NCBI RefSeq assembly: GCF_030812335.1
Contig: NZ_JAUSSN010000007.1
Location: 62,001 to 126,000, forward strand
DNA length: 64,000 bases
Source of the DNA: Pseudarthrobacter oxydans
Lineage (GTDB): Bacteria; Actinomycetota; Actinomycetes; Actinomycetales; Micrococcaceae
Direction of reading: 5' to 3'
The position numbers and the translations under genes were made by a program. Each line of letters opens with the position of its first letter. Positions within the stretch are counted from its first letter, which is position 1. The notes under the pieces were generated by a model that did not search any database, was not told the origin of the DNA, and was given only the letters and a program-made list of their open reading frames with translations. Positions 57,173 to 64,000 of the stretch are shown here, piece after piece.

Positions 57173-57236
57173 CGGCGACGGCGGTGCGGGACACCGGTGG
57201 GAAACCACTGGAACCCGCGCCGCCGTCGCCGTTTTT
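57173..57236 (+). terminator. intrinsic terminator of sucB
   Basis: An 18-bp GC-rich stem (57173-57190 with 57214-57231, one wobble) with a 23-nt loop is followed by TTTTT. Confidence 0.9.
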
Positions 57237-57293
57237 GTTGGCCGGCAGGCGCGTTAATGGCCGGCAGGGCGCGTTCCCGGACCGGGCGGGTCT

Positions 57294-57310
57294 TACTACG
57301 GAGCGTAGAA
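57294..57310 (+). promoter_or_regulatory. candidate BlaI-type operator before the small membrane protein
   Basis: TACTAC-GGAGC-GTAGAA differs by one base from the arms of the cydA and blaI-like operators. It ends 9 bp before the -10-like TAGACT, so a bound repressor would cover the -35 region. Confidence 0.6.
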
Positions 57311-57319
57311 TGTTCTGGC

Positions 57320-57325
57320 TAGACT
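57320..57325 (+). promoter_or_regulatory. candidate -10 element, leaderless promoter of the small membrane protein
   Basis: TAGACT is exactly 6 nt before the ATG at 57332, with no Shine-Dalgarno sequence. Confidence 0.45.
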
Positions 57326-57331
57326 GGGGCC

Positions 57332-57682
57332 ATGAATATCGTTTATAACCTCATGGTCTTCCTGCACATCGTCGGAGCCGCCATGATCGTGGGCATCTGG
57401 ATCGGCCAGATGAAACAGCCCACCGTGCACCCGCGCCAGTTCGACGGCGCCATGCTGCAGCTGCTCACCGGCATCGCCATGATGGGGCTCATCCCGGCCC
57501 TGGACATGGATGCCAACTACGCCAAGCTCGGCATCAAGCTGGCCGTGGCCCTGGCCGTGGCCGTTCTGGCCTTCATCGGCCGCCGCAAGTACAAGAAGGG
57601 CGAGGAGGTCGGCAACGGCCTCGCGCACGCCGTCGGCGGCCTGGCCCTGCTCAACGTGGCCATCGCCACCCTCTGGCAGTAG
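57332..57682 (+). CDS. small four-helix membrane protein of unknown function
   Basis: Predicted 116-residue protein with membrane segments at about 4-25, 40-57, 66-83 and 98-115. H12 in the first (VFLHIVGAAMIVG) and H99 in the last (GLAHAVGGLALLN) lie within the membrane, a pattern found in small heme- or copper-related membrane proteins (CopD-like). A cofactor is only a guess. It stands alone between terminators. The operator before it links it to the BlaI-type repressor and so to cytochrome bd. Probably leaderless. Confidence 0.75.
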   Translation: MNIVYNLMVFLHIVGAAMIVGIWIGQMKQPTVHPRQFDGAMLQLLTGIAMMGLIPALDMDANYAKLGIKLAVALAVAVLAFIGRRKYKKGEEVGNGLAHAVGGLALLNVAIATLWQ

Positions 57683-57714
57683 CCCGCCCGCTGGCAACAG
57701 CTCTCCTGCCGGCA

Positions 57715-57754
57715 ACGACGGCGACGTACCCCCGCGGGGGTGCGTCGCCGTCGT
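57715..57754 (+). terminator. strong hairpin after the small membrane protein gene
   Basis: A 19-bp stem with one wobble pair and a 2-nt loop (ACGACGGCGACG... with GTCGCCGTCGT). No T tract follows. Confidence 0.7.
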
Positions 57755-57886
57755 CGTCCGGGCACGTGGTCATAATCCTCCGAGAGCGGACACCGGTGCG
57801 CCGGAGGCGCCGAATCCCTAGGATGGGACACGGCATGATCCGGTTTCGCCGGGTCTGTGGGATTTCAACAAACTTGAGGAGTGGAC

Positions 57887-58315
57887 ATGGCAGCTACACG
57901 CACCGCACACACTGTATGGAACGGCGACCTGATGACGGGCGCAGGCAACACCACGCTGGACAGCTCCGGCCTGGGTAACTTCGATGTCACCTGGAAGGCG
58001 CGCACCGAGGCCTCCGAGGGCAAGACCAGCCCCGAAGAGCTCATCGCCGCAGCACACTCGGCCTGTTTCTCCATGGCGTTCAGCCATGCCCTCGCGCAGG
58101 CCGGCCACACCCCCGAGGAAGTTCACACCAAGGCCGATGTGACCTTCGTGCCCGGTACCGGCATCACCGACAGCCACCTGACCGTCAACGCGCGGATCCC
58201 CGGCATCACGGAAGACGATTTCCAGCGGATCGCCGAGGAAGCCAAGGTGGGCTGCCCCGTCTCGGGCGCCCTCACCGGCCTCAAGATCACCCTGGACGCC
58301 ACCCTGGCCTCCTAG
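57887..58315 (+). CDS. OsmC-family peroxiredoxin
   Basis: Predicted 142-residue thiol peroxidase for organic hydroperoxides. The two family Cys residues are in AAHSACFSMAFSHAL (about residue 57) and AKVGCPVSGALTG (about residue 122). GKTSPEELIAAAHSA is the conserved segment before the first. The ATG at 57887 follows GAGGAG; the GTG two codons upstream is less likely. Length fits the OsmC rather than the Ohr subgroup. It is monocistronic with its own terminator. Confidence 0.93.
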   Translation: MAATRTAHTVWNGDLMTGAGNTTLDSSGLGNFDVTWKARTEASEGKTSPEELIAAAHSACFSMAFSHALAQAGHTPEEVHTKADVTFVPGTGITDSHLTVNARIPGITEDDFQRIAEEAKVGCPVSGALTGLKITLDATLAS

Positions 58316-58335
58316 CTTCCGACGCATTAACGGCG

Positions 58336-58372
58336 AAGGCCCCCGTTCCCTGACCAAGGGAACGGGGGCCTT
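58336..58372. terminator. intrinsic terminator of the osmC-like gene
   Basis: AAGGCCCCCGTTCCC and its exact complement, 15-bp stem, 7-nt loop, ending in CTT. Confidence 0.85.
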
Positions 58373-58419
58373 CTCCGTGGGCGGACGCGCCGTGGGTGGG
58401 CCGCGGCGGGCGCTGCCGC

Positions 58420-58466
58420 CTAGTTGCCGGGCTGGCAGCGGGCGCTGGGCCTAGTTGCCGGGCTGG
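58420..58466. repeat. 31-bp duplication at the tricorn gene's stop codon
   Basis: CTAGTTGCCGGGCTGGC at 58420 recurs at 58451, where CTA is the real stop (minus strand). The 31-bp offset is not a multiple of three, so the outer copy is not coding. Confidence 0.75.
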
Positions 58467-61400
58467 CGGGCCGGCAGCGGGGCGGGCCGGACCTGTCGGT
58501 AGCCCTCGCGCAGGGGCGGCCGGTCGGTGGGCAGCTCCTGGATCATTTCCTTGAGGGCGCCGATGCCGTATTCCAGCTGCGGGTCGGTGCCGGCGGCGTA
58601 CGCGTGCGGCGGGAAAGTCACTTCGATGTCCGGGGCTACGCCGAAGTTCTCGACCCCCCAGCCCACGCCGCCGGAGAACCAGGTGGCGTAGCGCGGCTGG
58701 GTCACTCCGGTCCCGTCGGCCAGGGCGAAGCGGTTGTCGATCCCGACGACGCCGCCCCACGTCCGGGTGCCGATGACCGGGCCGATCCCCCGCAGCTTGG
58801 AGACCTGGGTGATGATGTCGCCGTCGGACCCGGCGAATTCATCGGTCAGGATGATGACCGGTCCCCGCGGTGCGTGGTGCGGGTAGGTCCGCGGCCGCTC
58901 CCCGCGCGGCATGCTCCAGCCGGTGACCTTGCGGCCGATGAGCTCCGCGACGAGCTGGGAGGTGTGCCCTCCGCGGTTGCGGCGGACGTCGACGATCAGC
59001 CCGTCAAGGGCCGTCTCGGTGTCGAGGTCGCGGTGCAGCTGGGCCCAGCCGTTAGCCATCATGTCGGGGATGTGCAGGTAGCCGAAGGTCCCCTGTGAGG
59101 CCTGCCGGACGGTCCGGCGGTTCGCGGCCACCCATTCCTGGTACCGCAGCCGTTCCTCGTCCTTGACCGGGACCACGGCCACACGGCGCTGCTTCCCTGC
59201 CTGGCTGCCGTGCCCGGCGCCGTTGCGCAGCGTGAGCTCGACGGCGCGTCCCGCGGCGCCGACCAGCTGCATGGCGGGCGTGCGCACTTCGGTCAGTTCG
59301 ACGCCGTCGATCGCCAGCAGCACGTCGCCGGTTTTCGCGTCCGCGCCGGGGCGGGTCAGCGGCGAGGTGGCGAGTGGGTCTGAGGACTCCCCCGCGAGGA
59401 TCCGGGTGATCTCCCAGCCCTCTCCGGTGAAGGCAAGGTCCGCGCCGAGCCGGCCCTGGCCGTTGCTGCCGTTCTCGGTGACAGCAAACGGACGGACGTA
59501 GGCATGCGAGGTTCCCAGTTCACCGTGGAGCTCCCACAGCAGGTCCACGAGGTCGTCGTGCGAACCGAGCCGGTCCACGATCGGACGGTAGCGGGCGTGC
59601 ACCGAGTCCCAGTCCTGCCCGGCCATGTCCTCGGTCCAGAAGAAGTCGCGCTGGAGCCGCCAGGCCTCGTCGAAGGCCTGTCCCCAGACGCTGAGCGGGT
59701 CGAGCTGCACGCGGATGCGGCTGAGGTCGACCTTGACCAGCTGCCCGGATTCCTCGTCCGCTTTGGCGTTGGCGGGCGAGACGCGGATCTGCTTGTCCTG
59801 CAGGATGACGACCTTCTCGCCGTCGCCGGAGAGCCGATAGCTGTCCAGGGCCTCCACGATGGTGGTGGTTTTGCGCCGGGCCAGGTCGAAGCGGACGAGG
59901 CAGGGCGCCGCGTTCTTGTCCTCGAGGCTGGCGCGGCCGTCGCCGGTGACGCCGAAAAGCTCGTGGTCGAGCCAGAGCAGGGCCCCGTCGGTAGCGGTGA
60001 GGGCGGAGTAGTTGCCCTGCGGTACCGGCACGCTGATGACGCGGTGGGCCAGGCCTTCGGCGTCGACCCGGACCGCGGGCACCTGGTCCTTGTCGGCACC
60101 CTCGGCTTTGGCATCCGCGCCGGCGCCGGCGTCGTCCTGCAGGTCCACGCTGGGGCCGAAGGGCGAGGGGGTGTCCGCGGCGAGGGCCACGAGGTAGGGC
60201 TTGATCGGGCTCGGGAAGGACAGGTCGAAGGAGTGACCGTCGTAGACCGGGTCGAAGCTGCGGTTGGAGAGGAATGCCAGGTACTTGCCGTCCGGGGTGA
60301 ACGACGGCGATTCGTCGCGGAAGCGCCCGTCGGTGACCTCGATGATGGTGCGCTTCCCGTCCGCTGCGGCGCCGGCATTGTCCACGCCGGTGAGGCGCAG
60401 CCGGCTGCGGGAGCCGAAGGACGTCACCGGCTCGGACCAGCCCAGCCAGGCCGAGTCCGGGGACCAGCTGAAGCCTTCGATGCTGCCCTCGCCGATGCTG
60501 CTCACGAGGGACAGGGCCCCGGTCCGGGTGTCGGCGAGGTAGATGTCGCCGAAGGCGGTGCCGACGGCGATCCAGTTGCCGTCCGGGCTGGCCTCGATGG
60601 CGCTGGCCCTGGTCGGCTTGGGGAAATCGATCCTGGTCAGGCGGCCGGACGGTTCCTGCCGCGCCGGGACGTTGCCGTCCGCAGGCCCGGCGGTGTCGGC
60701 AGCACCGGCGTCGTCCGGGGTGGCCGGGGTGGCCGGGCTTGCAGCGTCGTCCGGGGTGACCAGATGCGCTGCCGGGACGGCGGCTACGGTGCCCGGACGG
60801 GCGCTGGCCGCGGCCGGGACCGGGCTGGGCAGGGGTGTGCCGGCATCGGAATCCCCGCCCGAATGGGCTGCCTTCTGCACGGCCGGCGCGGCCGGCTGCC
60901 CCCCGGACTCGTGCCCGGCGGGGTTTCCTGCGGGATTTGCGGAATCCGTGTTTCCGGCATCGTTGTTTTTGGAATCCACGGATCCGGTCTCCAGGGGCGC
61001 GGCGATCGCCTTCAGGTACAGGGCTTCGACGCCGTCATGGTCGGCGACGTAGGCGATCCGGCCCGCGCCGAACGGGCGGGGCAGGCGGGCCCGGACGCCG
61101 GGGGTGGCTTCCAGGACCCGCGAGGGGCCGTCCTTGTGCCGCAGCCAGTGCAGGGTGCCGTGGGACTCGACGGCGCTCGAGCCGCCGGTACGGTCCGGAA
61201 CCACATCGCCGAGGTGCTTTGACGGCTTCAACGGCGCTCCGCGGCGGGCCTGGGACGCGGACCCCAGGGAGATCTCAAGTTTGATGGCCTCCGAGCCGAG
61301 GTCCGGGAGCAGCCACAGCTCACCGGCGGATTCGAAGATGACACGCCGGCCGTCGGTGGCGGCGTGCCGGACGTAGAAGTCCTCGTGGTCGGTGTGGCGG

Positions 61401-62083
61401 CGCAGTTCGGAGCCGTTGGGCAGCACGGAGTAGAGGTTGCCATAGCCCTCATGGTCGGAGAGGAAGGCGATCCGGCCGTCGACCCACATCGGGTCGGTCA
61501 GATTGCCGTCCAGTTCGGCGGCGAGGCGTTCGAATTCGCCGTTTCCGTCGGCGTCGATCCAGAGCTTGCCGGCAGCGCCGCCGCGGTAGCGCTTCCACCA
61601 CGCGGGTTCACGGGAGAGCACACTGGCGAGGACGACGGGGCGTTCGTCGCCGACTACCGGGCCGAATGCAACGGACTCCACCGGGCCCAGCGGAAGCTCG
61701 GAGGCCCAGCCGCCGGTGACGGGCAGGCTGTAGGCGTGGGCGAGGCGGCTGTCGGCCTGGCGGAAGGCGCTCGTGACCAGGACGTCGCCGTCGGGGGTGA
61801 AGCCCTTGACCTTGGTGGTCGCGTGGCCGAAGTAGCTCAACTGCCGGTAGCCGCCGCCGTCGACGTCCGCCGTGACAACTTCCGGGGCCGTCCCCTGAAC
61901 GACCGTCCACACCAGGCGCTTGCCGTCCGGCGTGAAGCGGGGGTTGCGGGCCGGCAGCTGCAGCGAGGAAACGCGCCAGGCGCGGCCCCCGCCGAGGGGC
62001 GCAATCCAGACGTCGTCCTCGGCCACGAAGGTGACCAGATCGCCGTGCAGATGCGGGAAACGGAAGTAACTCGAAGAGGTCAT
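58451..62083 (-). CDS. tricorn-type S41 peptidase
   Basis: Predicted 1210-residue cytosolic protease that degrades peptides. N-terminal beta-propeller repeats (PHLHGDLVTFVAEDDVWIAP, FTPDGKRLVWTVVQGT, FTPDGKYLAFLSNRSFDPV) feed a C-terminal core. The core has a helical C1 domain with H860 in GTSHAYVRPF, a PDZ domain (GDVLLAIDGVEL) and a catalytic domain with S1086 in FAGSDGDIITQ. An Ala/Pro/Asp-rich insert of about 110 residues (roughly 370-480) interrupts the propellers; it looks disordered. No signal peptide is seen. TATGAT lies 6 nt before the ATG, so it is probably leaderless. Confidence 0.93.
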   Translation of the reverse strand: MTSSSYFRFPHLHGDLVTFVAEDDVWIAPLGGGRAWRVSSLQLPARNPRFTPDGKRLVWTVVQGTAPEVVTADVDGGGYRQLSYFGHATTKVKGFTPDGDVLVTSAFRQADSRLAHAYSLPVTGGWASELPLGPVESVAFGPVVGDERPVVLASVLSREPAWWKRYRGGAAGKLWIDADGNGEFERLAAELDGNLTDPMWVDGRIAFLSDHEGYGNLYSVLPNGSELRRHTDHEDFYVRHAATDGRRVIFESAGELWLLPDLGSEAIKLEISLGSASQARRGAPLKPSKHLGDVVPDRTGGSSAVESHGTLHWLRHKDGPSRVLEATPGVRARLPRPFGAGRIAYVADHDGVEALYLKAIAAPLETGSVDSKNNDAGNTDSANPAGNPAGHESGGQPAAPAVQKAAHSGGDSDAGTPLPSPVPAAASARPGTVAAVPAAHLVTPDDAASPATPATPDDAGAADTAGPADGNVPARQEPSGRLTRIDFPKPTRASAIEASPDGNWIAVGTAFGDIYLADTRTGALSLVSSIGEGSIEGFSWSPDSAWLGWSEPVTSFGSRSRLRLTGVDNAGAAADGKRTIIEVTDGRFRDESPSFTPDGKYLAFLSNRSFDPVYDGHSFDLSFPSPIKPYLVALAADTPSPFGPSVDLQDDAGAGADAKAEGADKDQVPAVRVDAEGLAHRVISVPVPQGNYSALTATDGALLWLDHELFGVTGDGRASLEDKNAAPCLVRFDLARRKTTTIVEALDSYRLSGDGEKVVILQDKQIRVSPANAKADEESGQLVKVDLSRIRVQLDPLSVWGQAFDEAWRLQRDFFWTEDMAGQDWDSVHARYRPIVDRLGSHDDLVDLLWELHGELGTSHAYVRPFAVTENGSNGQGRLGADLAFTGEGWEITRILAGESSDPLATSPLTRPGADAKTGDVLLAIDGVELTEVRTPAMQLVGAAGRAVELTLRNGAGHGSQAGKQRRVAVVPVKDEERLRYQEWVAANRRTVRQASQGTFGYLHIPDMMANGWAQLHRDLDTETALDGLIVDVRRNRGGHTSQLVAELIGRKVTGWSMPRGERPRTYPHHAPRGPVIILTDEFAGSDGDIITQVSKLRGIGPVIGTRTWGGVVGIDNRFALADGTGVTQPRYATWFSGGVGWGVENFGVAPDIEVTFPPHAYAAGTDPQLEYGIGALKEMIQELPTDRPPLREGYRQVRPAPLPARQPGN

Positions 62084-62089
62084 CGTTAG

Positions 62090-62095
62090 ATCATA
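62090..62095 (-). promoter_or_regulatory. candidate -10 element, leaderless promoter of the tricorn gene
   Basis: TATGAT on the minus strand is exactly 6 nt before the ATG at 62083. Confidence 0.45.
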
Positions 62096-62157
62096 GTCAA
62101 GACGGGCCCTCCCGCCCGGGAGGTATCCCTGCCGAGCCGGGCATGGTGAGATGGATC

Positions 62158-63060
62158 ATGCGAATCATTATTGCCGGAGCCTCAGGGCTGATCGGAACCG
62201 CCATTTCCAGCTCCCTGCGCAGCGCCGGGCACGACGTCGGCACGCTCGTCAGGCGGGCGCCCGCGGCGGCGTCCGAGTTCCAGTGGAACCCCGCGGAGGG
62301 CAGCATCGACGAGACCGCGCTGAAGGGGGCCGACGCCGTCATCAACCTCTCCGGCGCCGGCATCGGCGACCGGCCCTGGACCCGGTCACGGATCAACGAA
62401 CTCCGCAACTCCCGGCTCGGGCCGACGCGGACGCTGGCCGCGGCCATGGGGCGCCTGGACACTCCGCCGGCGGTCTTCCTGAGCCAGTCGGGCTCCAACT
62501 ACTACGGCAACGCCGGACAGGCGTTGCTCCGCGAGAACGCCCCCGCCGGCGACGGTGTGCTGGCCCGGATCTGCGCCGATTGGGAAGCCGCCGCGCACGA
62601 GGCTCCGGCCGGTGTCCGGGTGGTCACTCCGCGCACCGGCGTCGTGCTGAGCCGTTCGGGTGGCGCCCTGGGACGGCTCATGCCGCTGCTGCGCCTGGGC
62701 GTGGGCGGTCCCCTGGGCAACGGCCGGCAGTACTGGCCTTGGGTCACGCTCCCGGATGTGGCCGGTGCCTTTGGTTTTCTGCTCAACAGCCGGCTGTCCG
62801 GGCCCGTGAACCTCTGCGCACCGGAGGTCGCTGACGTGAACTCGCTGATCGCGGCGCTGGCCGCGGCCCTGCACCGGCCGGCGGTGTTCCGCGTTCCCGC
62901 CCCGGTGCTGCGGCTGGTGATGGGCAAGCTTGCCGAGGAGCTGCTGCTTTCCAGCCAGCGGATGGAACCGGCTGTCCTGAGCGAGGCAGGCTTCGAATGG
63001 CAGCACCCCTCGCTCGCCGAGGCCGCCGCCTGGGTGGCGGAACGCGGCCCGAAGTCCTGA
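62158..63060 (+). CDS. TIGR01777 family epimerase (SDR-like)
   Basis: Predicted 300-residue NAD(P)-binding protein. MRIIIAGASGLIGTAISSSL is the Rossmann motif. GADAVINLSGAGIGDRPWT, FLSQSGSNYYGN and RTGVVLSRSGGALGRLMPLL are typical of the TIGR01777 family related to SulA/YfcH. The active-site Tyr of classical SDRs lies in the SNYYG segment. The ATG at 62158 is chosen because the Rossmann fold starts there; an ATG five codons earlier is open. Reaction unknown. Confidence 0.9.
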   Translation: MRIIIAGASGLIGTAISSSLRSAGHDVGTLVRRAPAAASEFQWNPAEGSIDETALKGADAVINLSGAGIGDRPWTRSRINELRNSRLGPTRTLAAAMGRLDTPPAVFLSQSGSNYYGNAGQALLRENAPAGDGVLARICADWEAAAHEAPAGVRVVTPRTGVVLSRSGGALGRLMPLLRLGVGGPLGNGRQYWPWVTLPDVAGAFGFLLNSRLSGPVNLCAPEVADVNSLIAALAAALHRPAVFRVPAPVLRLVMGKLAEELLLSSQRMEPAVLSEAGFEWQHPSLAEAAAWVAERGPKS

Positions 63061-63105
63061 ACCCCGGCCCGCGGCCGGGGCCTCCCTGACCATCTCGGTG
63101 GGGGC

Positions 63106-64000
63106 TCAGGCTGCGGGAAGGATGTCCTGAATCCGCCAGCGTCCCTCGACCGTCGCCAGGACGAGCCGTAGCTGCTGTTCCGGTGCGGCCGCCGCGTCCG
63201 CCAGCGCCGCCCCGGTCGCGTCGCGTTCCTGGTAGGCGGAGGTGCCCGCCGTGACGACCACGACGGCAAGGGATGGGCCGCTGTCCCCCGGCGGGGCCGC
63301 ATCATGTGCCACCTGGGTCACGATGGTCGTGAATCCCGCGAGCACCCGGCCGGAATCCTTGAGCCTGGCGCTGATCCGCCCGTCCTCCACTGCCGCCGCC
63401 GACGCCGGCACGTTGACCTGCTCCAGCAGGCCGAAATCCCCCGAGCTGAACGCCAGGGAGCGAAGCCGGGCCAGTCCGCGGACGGCTTCGCCGGGGTCCG
63501 GCGATGCGAGCTGTGCCTGCAGATCGGGCGCCAGGGCCGCCGCAGCCGCACCGGCACCAGCACCAGCGTCAGGGGCGGGCGCCGGGCGGACCGCGCCAGG
63601 GTCGGACGCCGCGGCGGACTCGGTAGCGGACCCGGCGTCGTTGACGGCAAAGCCGGGGAACGCCGCCGGCAGACTGGCCCCGGCAACCCCCACGCGGCGG
63701 CAAGGACACCCATGAGCGCCAGGCCGACGGCCACCGCCCGGATACCGCGTCCGCCCGGCCGTGCCGGACTCGCGGCGGGAGGCAGGGCCGAGCCGGGCCG
63801 GGCGGACCCGGGCCGGAAGGGGCGCCTGCCGGTGATGCCCCGGCGGGCCGAGCGGCGCGCGCCATAGCCGCCGGCCCCGCGCCCGGCGCCCGCACGGATT
63901 GACGAGGGAACCCCGGAAGCAGATGCCGCGGCGGCTGGCAGCGGGGCGTCCGCGCGTGGCCTGCGGAAACGGCCCGGCAGGGTCCGGAGTTGTTCGACCC
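63106..64000 (-). CDS. membrane-anchored protein with an apparent frameshift, cut by window edge
   Basis: From the right edge an open frame runs leftward with basic, Arg/Pro/Gly-rich cytosolic sequence and a membrane segment (GIRAVAVGLALMGVLAAA). At 63687-63693 the minus strand reads GTGGGGGTT. One extra G there would join this frame to GVAGASLPAAFPGFAVND and on to the 63106 stop, giving one continuous protein. The extracytoplasmic part has an Ala/Pro-rich linker, then QAQLASPDPGEAVRGLARLR and VEGRWRIQDILPAA, like the soluble tail of a conserved actinobacterial membrane protein. Either a real one-base deletion or a homopolymer error. Function unknown. Confidence 0.6.
   Translation of the reverse strand, partial: GRTTPDPAGPFPQATRGRPAASRRGICFRGSLVNPCGRRARGRRLWRAPLGPPGHHRQAPLPARVRPARLGPASRRESGTAGRTRYPGGGRRPGAHGCPCRRVGVAGASLPAAFPGFAVNDAGSATESAAASDPGAVRPAPAPDAGAGAGAAAAALAPDLQAQLASPDPGEAVRGLARLRSLAFSSGDFGLLEQVNVPASAAAVEDGRISARLKDSGRVLAGFTTIVTQVAHDAAPPGDSGPSLAVVVVTAGTSAYQERDATGAALADAAAAPEQQLRLVLATVEGRWRIQDILPAA

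Overview
The window is high-GC chromosomal DNA from an actinobacterium of the order Micrococcales, most like Arthrobacter/Pseudarthrobacter. The reasons are the actinobacterial gene families present (SepH, DUF3710, DUF4193, DUF3159, DUF3093, DUF5998, DUF4192, DUF7455), frequent GTG/TTG starts, probable leaderless genes, a fused CydDC exporter and a full-length tricorn-type peptidase. No RNA gene, IS element, prophage or CRISPR array was recognised. Most of the window is core genome; the clearest accessory patches are 28.1-28.8 kb and 36.8-40.2 kb.

Layout. 1-3.7 kb: an ECF vitamin-type transporter (T component cut by the window edge, S component), a nucleoside hydrolase and an aldo/keto reductase. 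3.7-13.6 kb: a small alpha-CTD-like DNA-binding protein, a hypothetical protein, a DUF402 protein, dxs, acn, an RNA methyltransferase and a KimA-like potassium permease, all leftward. 13.8-15.3 kb: two tandem TrkA (RCK) proteins divergent from the permease. 15.3-20.7 kb: DUF3159, an OB-fold protein, DUF3710, dut, DUF3093, DUF4193 and the cell-division protein SepH, a block whose order is shared with distant actinobacteria. 20.7-28.1 kb: a phosphodiesterase-like protein, DUF5998, a GNAT/acyl-CoA-synthetase fusion (protein acetyltransferase type) and topoisomerase IV subunit A.

28.1-41.7 kb: a repeat-rich intergenic region with one tiny Cys/His protein, DinB-like and tandem-GNAT proteins, the cytochrome bd operon cydA-cydB-cydDC, a decayed NmrA-family pseudogene, an aquaporin, a DUF2252 kinase-like protein, and a BlaI-type repressor with an M56 metallopeptidase. 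41.8-51.8 kb: a secreted M28 peptidase, topoisomerase IV subunit B, a DUF7455 protein, the principal sigma factor, DUF4192, an MFS transporter and a PAC2 protein. 52-64 kb: leucyl aminopeptidase, the E3 and E2 subunits of the 2-oxo acid dehydrogenase complexes, a small membrane protein, OsmC, a tricorn peptidase, a TIGR01777 epimerase and a frameshifted protein at the right edge.

The most interesting signals are regulatory. A 17-bp palindrome TTCTAC-N5-GTAGAA occurs twice in front of cydA, once in front of the BlaI-type repressor gene and once (one mismatch) in front of a small membrane protein 17 kb away. This suggests a BlaI/M56 signalling pair controlling cytochrome bd. A second signal is five head-to-tail DnaA-box-like 9-mers at an exact 13-bp period at 49.4 kb, far from any dnaA/dnaN gene. 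A third is an iron-box-like palindrome before aconitase.
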